DNA of 64,000 nucleotides from JBAYIE01 sp965279165 (GCA_965279165.1 OZ257140.1:2046001-2110000); one strand, 5' to 3'; numbered from the stretch's first letter, positions 5,733 through 15,580 are shown. A program made the numbers and translations. The notes: generated by a model not told the origin, from the letters alone.

Positions 5733-6466
5733 CCCAATATTTTCATCACTTCCTGATAAGTTATTATTACGCCAATTGCCAAAACCAGGATAAGTACTAT
5801 TTTCTTAAAAACATCTTCATTGATTTTATTCAATACTTTTTTTCCGATATAAGTGCCAACAAACGAAATAAGAATGAGAAAGGGAAGCAGGTATAATAAA
5901 TCTTTGGTGAAATATCCATGATCGATATATACCACCGACCTGCTTATGTCTACTCCAAAGTCGATGGCAGCAGAGGTTGCTACAAATACCTCTTTACTTA
6001 GTCCGAACGCAGCCATGCTTAAACCTCTGATGGCGCCACCGGTTCCGTTAAACCCTGCGATAAATCCGGCAAGGCTGCCACTTACAACCGCATTGCTGTT
6101 GGAAGCAGGTAAGGTAAAATTGGTTGCAAACAATAACAAACAACTAAATGCGATTAAGAAAATACCAAGTGTTAACTGGGCCCAGATTAAGTCGACCATT
6201 GTGGTTAAATAAGCACCGGCCACTACAAATAAAATGCTGGGAATTCCATAATAAAACAAGAGCCGATAATTAACATGCTTATAGAATAACATAAGCTTGC
6301 TCGTGTTGCTGAACACATGTAATATACCGGTAATACCAAGTACAATATGAAAGGAGAAAAAAGATTGTGCAACAGGTACAAAAAATACGGAAGAACCGAA
6401 TCCACCTATTGTACCGGCTATTTCGCATAATAGGGCAAGTATTAAAAATACAAGCGTTTGAAACAT
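5729..6466 (-). CDS. TSUP (TauE/SafE) family membrane permease
   Basis: A 245-residue protein with about eight hydrophobic segments and the two-repeat organisation of TauE/SafE anion exporters: GGFGSSVFFVP near residue 22 and a mirrored GFNGTGGAIRGL around 138. It is translated 2 nt after the metH stop codon, so it is almost certainly cotranscribed with it. Family members move sulfite, sulfonates or other organosulfur anions. The metH link suggests sulfur or one-carbon metabolism, but the substrate cannot be read from the sequence. Confidence 0.85.
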   Translation of the reverse strand: MFQTLVFLILALLCEIAGTIGGFGSSVFFVPVAQSFFSFHIVLGITGILHVFSNTSKLMLFYKHVNYRLLFYYGIPSILFVVAGAYLTTMVDLIWAQLTLGIFLIAFSCLLLFATNFTLPASNSNAVVSGSLAGFIAGFNGTGGAIRGLSMAAFGLSKEVFVATSAAIDFGVDISRSVVYIDHGYFTKDLLYLLPFLILISFVGTYIGKKVLNKINEDVFKKIVLILVLAIGVIITYQEVMKILG

Positions 6467-6468
6467 GT

Positions 6469-9147
6469 TTAATTGTCGTATCCCAGGTTAGGAGATAGCC
6501 ATTTTTCTATATAATCTACGGATTCATTTTTCCTTTTAGCTAAATCTTCCACTTGATCCCTGGAAATTTTACCTACCGGAAAATATTTACTTTCAGGATG
6601 GGCAAAATAAAATCCGCTAACAGCTGCTGTAGGATACATGGCAAAGTTTTCTGATAGATGAATTCCAACTTTTTTCTCAACATCTAAGATTCGGAACAAA
6701 TCTGATTTCTCGGTATGGTCAGGACAAGCAGGATAACCCGGTGCAGGACGAATTCCTTGGTATTTTTCACGGATAATTTCTTCGTTGGTTAGTTTTTCAT
6801 CTTTGGCATATCCCCAGAATTCTGTTCTCACCAATTCGTGCAATTTTTCGGCAAAGGCTTCCGCCAAACGGTCGGCAATCGATTTTACCATGATACTGTT
6901 GTAATCGTCGTGGTCCTTTTCAAATTGTTCGATTAGGGGTTCAATACCAATTCCGGCAGTAACAGCAAACAATCCCATATAATCAGTTTTTCCGGTAGAT
7001 TGAGGAGCAATAAAATCACTCAAACATAAATAAGGTTGATCGGCCGCTTTTTCATTTTGTTGACGCATAAAATGAAATGTTTCTATTGTATCATTTACTT
7101 TTATGGATACATCATCTCCGATTGCATTCGCTTCAAACAATCCGACAATACCTTTGGCGGTTAAAAGTTTGTTGGAGATAATATTGTCAAGCATTTTATT
7201 CGCATCATCGAATAACTTTTTTGCTTCTGTGCCAATAATTTTATCTTCAAAGATGGCGGGATATTTACCGGTAAGTTCCCATGTTTGAAAAAATGGGGTC
7301 CAATCAATTCGTTCTCTCAGTTTTTCTAATGGATAATCATTTAGGATTTGAATTCCGAGTTGCAAAGGTTTTACAATCGATTGGAATTGAAGTTTTGCTT
7401 TATGCTCTCTGGCGCGTTCAATTGGCACATAACTTTTGTCTTTTTTACGGCTCTTGTATTCAATACGGAATTGCTCATAGTCGGCTTTCGTTTTATCCTG
7501 AAATGCCTTTTTGTGTTCTACACTAATAAGAGATTGTACCACCGGAACACTTTTACTTGCATCTAAAACATGAACAATTGGTCCGGAATATACAGGGTCG
7601 ATTTTAACAGCAGTATGTGCACGTGAAGTGGTAGCACCACCTATCAACAAAGGAGTTTTCATGCCAAGTCTTTCCATCTCTTTTGCCACATTTACCATTT
7701 CATCTAAACTTGGGGTAATCAATCCACTTAATCCGATCGCATCAACATTTTCTCGTTGTGCAGTTTCTAGAATTTTTTCGGCAGGAACCATCACCCCTAA
7801 ATCGATAATTTCGAAATTATTACAAGCAAGTACCACTCCTACAATATTTTTTCCGATATCATGCACATCTCCTTTAACCGTTGCCATTAAAATTTTACCC
7901 TGGGTAGTCGACATGTTACCGCTTTTGCGTTTTTCCTCTTCCATATATGGCATCAGATAGGCAACAGCCTTTTTCATTACACGGGCAGATTTAACAACCT
8001 GTGGCAGGAACATTTTGCCTTGTCCGAATAGATCACCAACAATATTCATTCCCGACATCAATGGACCTTCAATTACATCCAAAGGAAAAGGATATTTTTG
8101 CCGTGCCTCTTCTGTATCCACATCGATAAATTCGACAATACCTTTAACCAAAGCATGACTTAATCTTACTTCTACCGGATTTTTTCTCCACTCGTCGTCT
8201 ACTACTTTTTCTTTTCCTTTGCCCTTTACTTTTTCCGCATATTCTAATAATTTTTCGGTAGCATCATCTGTTCTATCGAGCAATACATCTTCTACATATT
8301 GTAATAAATCCTTGTCGATTTCATCGTATACTTCTAACTGACTCGGATTAACAATCCCCATATCCATTCCATGTTTGATACCATGGTAAAGAAATGCCGA
8401 ATGCATTGCTTCCCTTACTTTATCATTGCCACGAAATGAAAACGAAACATTAGAAACTCCACCCGATATTTTGGCCCCGGGTAAATTTTCTTTGATCCAT
8501 TTGGTACCGTTAAAAAAATCAATCGCATTGCGGCGGTGTTCTTCCATTCCGGTTGCAACTGGAAATATATTGGGGTCGAAAATGATATCGCCTGCAGGGA
8601 AATGAACTTTTTGGGTTAATATTTTATAAGCGCGTTCGGCGATTTCAATTCTTCGCTCAAAATTATCAGCCTGGCCTTTTTCATCAAATAACATAACGAT
8701 AACAGCTGCACCAAATAGCTTAATAGTTTTTGCCTGTTTGATAAATTCATCTTCTCCTCCTTTAAGCGAGATGGAATTTACAATACATTTTCCTTGCACA
8801 CATTTAAGTCCGGCCTCCAATATTTCCCATTTAGAAGAATCAATCATCACAGGTACTCGGGCTATATCCGGTTCGGAAGCAATTAAATGAAGAAATTTAA
8901 CCATGGATTCAACCCCATCTATCATTCCTTCATCCATATTGATATCAATAATCTGCGCTCCACCCTGAACCTGATCTCTTGCTACATCCAATGCTTCTTC
9001 AAATTTCCCGTCTTTTATCAAACGCAGAAATTTTTTAGAACCGGTAACATTGGTTCGTTCACCTATATTGATAAAATTGGAACCGTCGTAAATAACAAGA
9101 GGTTCAAGGCCGGATAATTGCAAGTTATATTGGTGTGGATTCGTCAT
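6469..9147 (-). CDS. metH: cobalamin-dependent methionine synthase core, lacking the homocysteine-binding domain
   Basis: The 892-residue protein contains, in order, the pterin (methyltetrahydrofolate) binding barrel (about 1-300, with NIGERTNVTGS at 26 and DINMDEGM at 68), the helical cap, the B12-binding domain with GDVHDIGKN near 425 whose His ligates cobalt, and the AdoMet reactivation domain (about 580-892, RPAPGYPACPDH near 805). Full MetH has about 1,230 residues; the missing part is the N-terminal Zn/homocysteine barrel. In many Bacteroidota that barrel is a separate neighbouring gene, but no such gene is in this window. It should transfer methyl groups from methyl-THF to homocysteine only with that partner in trans. 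No cobalamin riboswitch is visible in the 66-bp upstream gap. Confidence 0.93.
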   Translation of the reverse strand: MTNPHQYNLQLSGLEPLVIYDGSNFINIGERTNVTGSKKFLRLIKDGKFEEALDVARDQVQGGAQIIDINMDEGMIDGVESMVKFLHLIASEPDIARVPVMIDSSKWEILEAGLKCVQGKCIVNSISLKGGEDEFIKQAKTIKLFGAAVIVMLFDEKGQADNFERRIEIAERAYKILTQKVHFPAGDIIFDPNIFPVATGMEEHRRNAIDFFNGTKWIKENLPGAKISGGVSNVSFSFRGNDKVREAMHSAFLYHGIKHGMDMGIVNPSQLEVYDEIDKDLLQYVEDVLLDRTDDATEKLLEYAEKVKGKGKEKVVDDEWRKNPVEVRLSHALVKGIVEFIDVDTEEARQKYPFPLDVIEGPLMSGMNIVGDLFGQGKMFLPQVVKSARVMKKAVAYLMPYMEEEKRKSGNMSTTQGKILMATVKGDVHDIGKNIVGVVLACNNFEIIDLGVMVPAEKILETAQRENVDAIGLSGLITPSLDEMVNVAKEMERLGMKTPLLIGGATTSRAHTAVKIDPVYSGPIVHVLDASKSVPVVQSLISVEHKKAFQDKTKADYEQFRIEYKSRKKDKSYVPIERAREHKAKLQFQSIVKPLQLGIQILNDYPLEKLRERIDWTPFFQTWELTGKYPAIFEDKIIGTEAKKLFDDANKMLDNIISNKLLTAKGIVGLFEANAIGDDVSIKVNDTIETFHFMRQQNEKAADQPYLCLSDFIAPQSTGKTDYMGLFAVTAGIGIEPLIEQFEKDHDDYNSIMVKSIADRLAEAFAEKLHELVRTEFWGYAKDEKLTNEEIIREKYQGIRPAPGYPACPDHTEKSDLFRILDVEKKVGIHLSENFAMYPTAAVSGFYFAHPESKYFPVGKISRDQVEDLAKRKNESVDYIEKWLSPNLGYDN

Positions 9148-9213
9148 AATGTGAGATTGGAATGCAAATTAAGGGTTTTACAAGGTAAGATTAAAGAAAA
9201 TATGTATTCCGAT

Positions 9214-11280
9214 TTAGTTGGAATGACAGGCTTTCAACTTGTTGTATAAGTCCTGTGGATGAAAGGGTTTGGTTATAAAATCGTTCATGCCTGCAGCAAG
9301 GCAACTTTCCCTGGATTCGGTTAATGCATCTGCGGTTAATGCAAAAATCGGATAATTAATACCGGCATTTCTCAATCGTTCTGTTGCTTCAAAACCATTT
9401 AATAAAGGCATGTGGATATCCATTAATATAATATCATATTGGTTGGTTTTGGCCATTTCAACCGCTTCAATTCCGTTTTTGGCAACTTGAACCTCTGCAT
9501 TCCAAATATTAAGCAACTGACGGGCTATCGAAACATTAACATAATTGTCTTCAGCGAGTAGAATTTTCATACCATTCAACGAACGATCATCATCTTTGTT
9601 TTTACCATTAGCTATAAACATTGCCGGTTTTCGGCACTTGCAATTCAGGTTAAAAGAAATTAATGTCCCTTTACCTTTTTCAGATTTGAGTATAAACTCA
9701 CTGTCCATTTTTCTAAGAATGGATCGGCTTATCGTTAATCCTAATCCACTACCCCCATATAAGTTGGCAGTCGATTCATTTTCCTGGGTAAAAGCATCGA
9801 AAATAATTTTCTGGTATTCTTTATCTATTCCAATTCCTGAATCTTCTACTAAAAACGACAAATTGGAATAATCTCCGTATGGGTTATCTGACTTAATTAT
9901 AAGCTTAACAAAACCGGTTTCTGTAAATTTAACCGCATTCGACAATAAGTTACTTAATATTTGGGTCAATCGGATAGAATCTACAAGGTATTCATATTCG
10001 TTAACTTTAATGTCGAATAAGAACTGAATACCTTTTTGTTTTGCATGAAAACTATACATAGTAATCAAGTCGTTTATTTCTTCTTTTAAACTATTATATG
10101 AAGGAAGGATATTAAATTTTCCTGCTTCAATTTTATTGAAATCTAGTATATCATTTAGCAGATTCATCAGATTTTGGGCTGAGCTTTTAAGCACATTCAA
10201 ATTTTCAGTATCTGTATTGTTTCCTTTTTGGTTATTGCTCAATAAAAGCAAATTGGTAATTCCTACTACGGCATTCAATGGAGTACGGATTTCGTGACTC
10301 ATCGCGGAAAGAAAGTTGCTTTTGGCTTTGGAAGCGAATTCAGCTTGATTTTTTGCCTGAAGCATTTCTTCTTCTATATTTTTTATTTCGGTGATGTCTC
10401 TGATTGCACCATCAAAAAACATCGTGCCATGTGCATCATGCGTTAGTATACTACTAACCAATCCCCAAAACTTTGTGCCATCTTTTCTGGAAAAAAGTAT
10501 TTCACGATTGTTAAAAAAACCGTGAAGCTTTATCAACTTTGCTAATTCTACCCTCTGTCCCGGATCATCATACAATCGCATGGAATTTAAATTAAGCACT
10601 TCTTCCGTTGAATCATAGCCAAAAAGGCTCACAAAAGCATTGTTTACATATATGAGACGATTGTCCTCGGTACTGCGATAAATACCTTCCGAAATATTTT
10701 GATTGATAGAATGGAGCAATTGTTCTTTGTTAATTAAAGCATCCTTTTGTTTAATTAATTCCGCTTCAGCGGTGTTCGTATTTCTGATAATCACTTCCAT
10801 CATAATAATGGTCATTACTATTGCAGTAATTATATTGAAATAAATGACTATATCCTGGTGTGCAGGTGTAAAAAGGTATTTAGAAAGTTTTGGTGTAAAA
10901 TCGAAAAAAGTAGTAATCGCTAAACAACTAAATGTTAACAGAAGTGTAAATATTCTGGTTGTGTTATTTTTTGGGTTTATGACTATAAAATTGCATAGTA
11001 ACAATGGAATATAAAATATGTAAGTATGGGTAGGTCCATGCACTCCTGCATCAAATAGTAGCAATAATCCACAATTTGTAGCCATAAATATTAAATATGC
11101 CAAATCGTGTTTTTCTTTTTTAAACAACCAGATATTGATTGTATAGGCTAGGGAAGACAGAAAAAATATGAAATAAAATCTGGAGTACTCAACAAAAATG
11201 CTAAGGAATAATGCAAAAAAAGCGCTAATAAATAATGCACTGATATTAAATGATTTTAAAATCCGGATATATTTATTCAT
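9214..11280 (-). CDS. hybrid sensor histidine kinase (membrane sensor, PAS, HisKA, HATPase, receiver)
   Basis: The 688-residue protein begins with about six transmembrane helices (roughly 10-175) and a short coiled coil. A PAS domain follows (about 190-310), then HisKA with the phosphorylated His in MSHEIRTPLN (about 332). The ATPase domain (N box SNLLSNAVKFTE, G1 DSGIGID, G2 GSGLGLTIS) spans about 430-550, and a receiver domain (LLAEDNYVN; phospho-Asp in ILLMDIHMP type motif) about 570-685. No DNA-binding output is attached and no separate regulator is nearby, so the phosphate probably passes to an unlinked protein. It overlaps the end of menC by 8 nt and is translated with the men genes. 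The signal is unknown. Confidence 0.92.
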   Translation of the reverse strand: MNKYIRILKSFNISALFISAFFALFLSIFVEYSRFYFIFFLSSLAYTINIWLFKKEKHDLAYLIFMATNCGLLLLFDAGVHGPTHTYIFYIPLLLCNFIVINPKNNTTRIFTLLLTFSCLAITTFFDFTPKLSKYLFTPAHQDIVIYFNIITAIVMTIIMMEVIIRNTNTAEAELIKQKDALINKEQLLHSINQNISEGIYRSTEDNRLIYVNNAFVSLFGYDSTEEVLNLNSMRLYDDPGQRVELAKLIKLHGFFNNREILFSRKDGTKFWGLVSSILTHDAHGTMFFDGAIRDITEIKNIEEEMLQAKNQAEFASKAKSNFLSAMSHEIRTPLNAVVGITNLLLLSNNQKGNNTDTENLNVLKSSAQNLMNLLNDILDFNKIEAGKFNILPSYNSLKEEINDLITMYSFHAKQKGIQFLFDIKVNEYEYLVDSIRLTQILSNLLSNAVKFTETGFVKLIIKSDNPYGDYSNLSFLVEDSGIGIDKEYQKIIFDAFTQENESTANLYGGSGLGLTISRSILRKMDSEFILKSEKGKGTLISFNLNCKCRKPAMFIANGKNKDDDRSLNGMKILLAEDNYVNVSIARQLLNIWNAEVQVAKNGIEAVEMAKTNQYDIILMDIHMPLLNGFEATERLRNAGINYPIFALTADALTESRESCLAAGMNDFITKPFHPQDLYNKLKACHSN

Positions 11281-12325
11281 TTCTACTTTTATTCTCTGAT
11301 GGCAATTGCCAGCTTTTATTTAAATCATACAATAATTTACCTTCTTTCACATACAAGGGACCCGAAATGTTGTTGGTATATAATTCACCCGTTCCCAAAC
11401 CCTGTGCAATTTCCGGTTTATAACCGGCACACCACTGTGCAATATAGTTTAATCCAATATTAGATTCGAGGGCGGAGGTAGCCCACCATCGAATTTCTTT
11501 TTGGGATGCTAATCGTATCCATGCATCTGCTTTCTTAAGGCCACCTAATAAGGTTGGTTTTAAAATTAGAAACTGTGGACGAATAAACGCAAGAAGTTGA
11601 TTACCTTGTGTTTCCGGATTTACTCCAATTAATTCTTCATCCAAGGCAATCGGAATGGTTGATTTATGACAGATTTCTTGCATGAGGTCGTGTTGTCCGG
11701 CTTTAATCGGTTGTTCCAATGAATGTATCCCAAATCTACTTAGTTCGATTATTTTTTCTAACGCTTCATTTCCAACAAATGCACCATTGGCATCCAGGCG
11801 AATTTCAAGTTTAAATGCATTGTATTTTTTGCGGATACGTTCAACCATCCTACATTCTGTATCAAAATCAAAAGCCCCTATTTTAAATTTTATGCAGGTA
11901 AATCCCTGTTGAATCTTTTCGAGAGCCGATTCATACATTTTATCCACTGTATCCATCCAAACCAAACCATTTATTGGAATACCAAATCCATTCTTTAAAG
12001 GTAACAATGGTGATTGCATGGTTTGTTGTTGATGCAAAGAAGTTAAAGCAGTTTCAAATGCAAATTGTATAGATGGAAATTCGTTTAGAGGTAAGTCACT
12101 AATTGGAACTCCTTGTTCCAGGTCTCTACAAAAGTTTGCTAAGTTAAATTCAAAATCCGGACGGTCGTCAATACTCAATCCAACCAAGGGAGAAGCTTCT
12201 CCATAACTAAATTTGTTGTCGTTTTTTAGGGTTACTAAATAGGCAGTGTGGGTTTGCAGTTCGCCTCTTGAAGTTTTAACAGGAGTTTTAAAACTAAGTA
12301 TGTGTTTATAATAAGAAACCTGCAT
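11273..12325 (-). CDS. menC: o-succinylbenzoate synthase
   Basis: This enolase-superfamily enzyme dehydrates SHCHC to o-succinylbenzoate in menaquinone synthesis. The 350-residue protein shows the KxK acid/base motif (FKIGAF region, about residue 150), metal ligands in LDANGAF (about 180) and SLEQPI (about 206), ALDEELIG (about 232) and the second catalytic Lys in ILKPTLLGG (about 256). I chose ATG 12325 (MQVSYYKH), 10 nt after the menA stop; a longer reading frame begins inside menA and lacks homology. It is cotranscribed with menA upstream and the hybrid kinase downstream. Confidence 0.92.
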   Translation of the reverse strand: MQVSYYKHILSFKTPVKTSRGELQTHTAYLVTLKNDNKFSYGEASPLVGLSIDDRPDFEFNLANFCRDLEQGVPISDLPLNEFPSIQFAFETALTSLHQQQTMQSPLLPLKNGFGIPINGLVWMDTVDKMYESALEKIQQGFTCIKFKIGAFDFDTECRMVERIRKKYNAFKLEIRLDANGAFVGNEALEKIIELSRFGIHSLEQPIKAGQHDLMQEICHKSTIPIALDEELIGVNPETQGNQLLAFIRPQFLILKPTLLGGLKKADAWIRLASQKEIRWWATSALESNIGLNYIAQWCAGYKPEIAQGLGTGELYTNNISGPLYVKEGKLLYDLNKSWQLPSENKSRNE

Positions 12326-12335
12326 CGGATTTATT

Positions 12336-13274
12336 CTAAAAGATTTCTTGAACAACGATAATGGTATGTAAAATCCTGGATAACACAAATAATAGTACCA
12401 ACAATAAGGTTCCTAACGAAAGCTGTTTAAGTAACTTATTGTATAAAGAGGTTGGCGGTGTATACCAAACTATCTTAAGTTGAAATCCAATGGGGATAAA
12501 TGCTAGCAAAGCAATCCAGAGCATTTCTTGAAAAGAAAATAATTGGAGGATAACCAATACACAAATTAAAGAACCGGTAATAAGAAAGCTATGGTAAATT
12601 CTTGCTTTATGTAAACCTATTTTAACAGGAATCGTATTTTTACCTGAGTTTCTGTCGTTTTCGGTATCGCGAATATTATTGGTATTGAGAACAGCAGTAC
12701 TAAGTAAGCCAATGCAAGTTGAGGCAGCCGTAACTAAAATCCAATCTGATTGATGGATATTGGTATGAAGCAAACAAGTGCCGGTTACGGCTACCGGACC
12801 AAAAAACAAAAACACCATGAGATCTCCTAGTCCGGCATATCCATATGGATTTTTGCCAATGGTATAGGTAACTGCTGCCGCTATTGCCAATATTCCGGTC
12901 ACAAAGAAAAGTATGGTTGCTGTATTTATTTGGTTGTTGAAGGCAACCGAAAGTAATCCAATTCCGGTTCCAAGTGAAAGCACAACAAACAAGACAATTG
13001 CATATTGCATTTGTTTCAAGGTAATATTGCCACTTTGTAAGGCTCGTGTGTTACCGATTCTATTGTCGTTATCTGTACCCTTTACAAAATCGCCATAATC
13101 ATTGGCAAGGTTGGATAAAATTTGCAAGGAAAGAGCGGTAAATAACGACAAGAATAAAATACTCCAGGAAGTTTGACCGATAATATCAGCGGTTACAGTA
13201 CCCATGAGGATACCCGAGATGGCCAATGGAAGGGTGCGCAAACGGAGAGCAGAAATCCAACTCTTTATTACCAT
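12336..13274 (-). CDS. menA: 1,4-dihydroxy-2-naphthoate polyprenyltransferase
   Basis: A UbiA-superfamily membrane enzyme that attaches the isoprenoid tail to DHNA to give demethylmenaquinone. The 312-residue protein has about eight to nine transmembrane helices and the two Asp-rich prenyl-diphosphate motifs: NDYGDFVKGTDND near residue 58 and NNIRDTENDRNSGK near 197. It is the first gene of a menA-menC-kinase operon. Gene content suggests a menaquinone-based respiratory chain, typical of this phylum. Confidence 0.94.
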   Translation of the reverse strand: MVIKSWISALRLRTLPLAISGILMGTVTADIIGQTSWSILFLSLFTALSLQILSNLANDYGDFVKGTDNDNRIGNTRALQSGNITLKQMQYAIVLFVVLSLGTGIGLLSVAFNNQINTATILFFVTGILAIAAAVTYTIGKNPYGYAGLGDLMVFLFFGPVAVTGTCLLHTNIHQSDWILVTAASTCIGLLSTAVLNTNNIRDTENDRNSGKNTIPVKIGLHKARIYHSFLITGSLICVLVILQLFSFQEMLWIALLAFIPIGFQLKIVWYTPPTSLYNKLLKQLSLGTLLLVLLFVLSRILHTIIVVQEIF

Positions 13275-13283
13275 AAATAAATG

Positions 13284-13312
13284 AAGGGTGTATCCCGTGA
13301 GAACACACCCTT
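13284..13312 (-). terminator. Hairpin terminator between sucD and menA
   Basis: AAGGGTGT (13284-13291) pairs with ACACCCTT (13305-13312). It lies downstream of the sucD stop codon on the minus strand and is followed on that strand by a T-rich stretch. It probably ends the sucD transcript before menA. Confidence 0.65.
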
Positions 13313-13334
13313 GAATTAAACAATACGTTATTGA

Positions 13335-14222
13335 TCAGGAAGACGATTTAACGCCTAAAATTTCTTTCATTTTTGAGCCAATTTCAGCAGGTGATTCTAC
13401 TACATGAATCCCACATTCACGCATGATTTTCATCTTTGCAGCTGCGGTATCTTCTTTTCCACCAATAATTGCACCTGCATGACCCATTCTTCTACCCGGA
13501 GGGGCTGTTTGGCCTGCAATAAATCCAACTACCGGTTTTTTATTTCCATTGGCTTTAATCCATCTGGCAGCATCCGCTTCATAACTTCCTCCAATTTCGC
13601 CAATCATCACTATGGCTTCTGTTTCCGGATCATTCATCAACATTTCTACTGCATCTTTGGTTGGGGTGCCAATAATCGGGTCGCCTCCAATACCAATTGC
13701 TGTTGATACTCCAAGGTCGGCTTTTACAATTTGATCAGCCGCTTCATAGGTTAAGGTACCTGATTTGGAAACTATCCCTACTTTCCCTTTTTTAAATACA
13801 AATCCTGGCATAATTCCAACCTTGGCTTCCCCCGGGGTAATTACACCCGGGCAATTTGGTCCGATTAATACCGTGCCTCTCGACTTAATATATTCTTTTA
13901 CAGGAATCATGTCTTTTACAGGGATTCCTTCTGTAATACAAACAACTACTTTTATTCCGGCTTCAGAGGCTTCCATGATTGCATCTGCTGCAAAGGCAGG
14001 AGGAACAAAGATGATGGAAACATTCGCGCCAGCCTTGTCTACAGCATCCTTAACGGTATTGAAAACCGGCTTATCCAAGTGTTTCTGTCCACCTTTTCCG
14101 GGTGTAACACCACCTACTACATTGGTTCCGTACTCTATCATTTGCTGAGCATGAAATGTTCCTTCGCTTCCTGTAAATCCCTGAACGATTACTTTTGAAT
14201 CTTTATTTACCAATACTGACAT
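13335..14222 (-). CDS. sucD: succinyl-CoA synthetase, alpha subunit
   Basis: This is the TCA-cycle enzyme subunit that binds CoA and carries the phosphohistidine. The 295-residue protein has the N-terminal CoA-binding Rossmann fold (VQGFTGSEGTFHAQQMIEYG at about 13-32), the GPNCPGVI motif (about 122) and the active-site His in GHAGAIIGG (about 248). The beta subunit gene sucC is not adjacent, which is usual in Bacteroidota. The gene appears monocistronic, with a hairpin terminator after its stop. Confidence 0.95.
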   Translation of the reverse strand: MSVLVNKDSKVIVQGFTGSEGTFHAQQMIEYGTNVVGGVTPGKGGQKHLDKPVFNTVKDAVDKAGANVSIIFVPPAFAADAIMEASEAGIKVVVCITEGIPVKDMIPVKEYIKSRGTVLIGPNCPGVITPGEAKVGIMPGFVFKKGKVGIVSKSGTLTYEAADQIVKADLGVSTAIGIGGDPIIGTPTKDAVEMLMNDPETEAIVMIGEIGGSYEADAARWIKANGNKKPVVGFIAGQTAPPGRRMGHAGAIIGGKEDTAAAKMKIMRECGIHVVESPAEIGSKMKEILGVKSSS

Positions 14223-14293
14223 GTTGCTTTAATTTGAATGTTTATTTGAGGCGGGGCAAATATGAATATTTCTTGTTAAAAAACCCACAAAAA

Positions 14294-15580
14294 TTAAGCA
14301 GGTGATTTTTGCCATTTTAAGATGAAAAAAACGAGGTAAATGGTTATTACAAAAACGATTAAGATTAAACCGATCATAAAGATGTACTGCGAAATTCTTT
14401 TTTCTTTTTCGATATGCACCTTATCCATAATCTCTGATTCTTTTACAGCCAGTATTTTTTGCTTTTCCAGTTTGGCATTTTCATACTCGTTTTCGAGGAA
14501 TTTTATTTTTTCGGCAGTAAGGAGATTATTTAAACTATCGCTGTATAATTTAAATAATTCATGATAGGTTAGAGCCTCTTTAAAGTTGTTGTTTTTTACT
14601 TCAATCTTATACAAAATATCATAAGCCAATTTGATGTTTTCTTTCAGATTGTGTTTCAATGCCAGATTAAGTGCTTCGTTAACATATTTAAATGCGGCAT
14701 GCAGCATGTTCATTTTTATATAACAATTTGCAATATTGTTGAAACAGGTAATGGTCGATTCAACATCTCCAATTCTTTGGCTGATGGTATTAGCCCTAAA
14801 GTAATAATTTAAGGCATTTTTCTGGTCTCCATTTTCATCATAAACAGTTCCAATATTGTTGTAACCGGCAAAAACACTTTTTAGTTCATTATATTTTTGG
14901 TGAATTTCTACTGATTTTAAGTAATAAGAAATAGCTTTATCGTTTTCATGTAAGGATTGGTATACACTCCCAATATTTACAAACTCGTTGGCCATTCCTA
15001 TTTCATCTTGCTTCTTAGCCAGAATCACATAGGCTTTGTTGAAAAAATACAATGCCTTGTCGTAGGTGTTTCGATCAAGATAAACTACTCCAATATTGTT
15101 AAAGTTACGGGCCATTCCGGATTCATCATTCAAAGATTCGGATACCTTTAATGATTGATAATAATAATATAAAGCGAGTGAATAGTTTCCTTGTATATGA
15201 TGGATACTGGCGATGGTATTATAGGCAGATGAATATCCCTGTAAATAATTGGCTTTAATAAAATGCAGCAATGCCCACCTGCTTTTATCGAGTGCTTTCT
15301 CGTAATTTCCTCCATTTCGATCTACCAATGCAAGATTGAGATAACCTTGTGCAATACCTTTATGGTACATTCCCGTATTACTCAGTTGGATTGCAATAGA
15401 TGCAAAGCTATCTGTAAATTGCAGGTTGTTGTTTCTGTATTCCCAAGCTATCTGATTCAATAGATTAATTCTACTGGTATCTTTGGTTGTAGAAATTAAC
15501 CTAATCAGGCTATCTGTTTTGCTCTGATTTTCGGCCTGTACAATTGAAACTAGCGTAACTAAAAAATAAAATATTTTTTT
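14294..15580 (-). CDS. TPR-repeat protein with C-terminal membrane helix; start codon region damaged
   Basis: The frame, about 428 codons, encodes a signal-peptide-like stretch (KKIFYFLVTLVSIVQA), then seven or so tetratricopeptide repeats (about 60-300, YxxIGxVYxxxxxxxKAxxYY pattern). A charged coiled coil follows (about 320-380), then one transmembrane helix (about 392-414), and the protein ends with KWQKSPA. In this phylum the layout normally continues into a histidine kinase or DNA-binding output; here it stops, so this looks like a truncated sensor or a stand-alone scaffold. No ATG precedes the signal peptide. A TTG at 15586-15588 would give MNRKKIF... only if the A7 run at 15574-15580 had one more A. 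A frameshift or base-calling error there is likely. Confidence 0.75.
   Translation of the reverse strand, partial: KKIFYFLVTLVSIVQAENQSKTDSLIRLISTTKDTSRINLLNQIAWEYRNNNLQFTDSFASIAIQLSNTGMYHKGIAQGYLNLALVDRNGGNYEKALDKSRWALLHFIKANYLQGYSSAYNTIASIHHIQGNYSLALYYYYQSLKVSESLNDESGMARNFNNIGVVYLDRNTYDKALYFFNKAYVILAKKQDEIGMANEFVNIGSVYQSLHENDKAISYYLKSVEIHQKYNELKSVFAGYNNIGTVYDENGDQKNALNYYFRANTISQRIGDVESTITCFNNIANCYIKMNMLHAAFKYVNEALNLALKHNLKENIKLAYDILYKIEVKNNNFKEALTYHELFKLYSDSLNNLLTAEKIKFLENEYENAKLEKQKILAVKESEIMDKVHIEKEKRISQYIFMIGLILIVFVITIYLVFFILKWQKSPA

Noticed and set aside
7628..7960. 110-codon open frame antisense to metH
   Set aside because: It lies fully within a clearly conserved gene and its translation shows no recognisable pattern; it is a by-product of codon use.
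9148..9213. Cobalamin or SAM riboswitch ahead of metH
   Set aside because: The 66-bp gap is too short and has none of the conserved blocks.
13404..14148. Two open frames of 100 and 127 codons antisense to sucD
   Set aside because: sucD is conserved throughout; the antisense frames have no start signals or homology.
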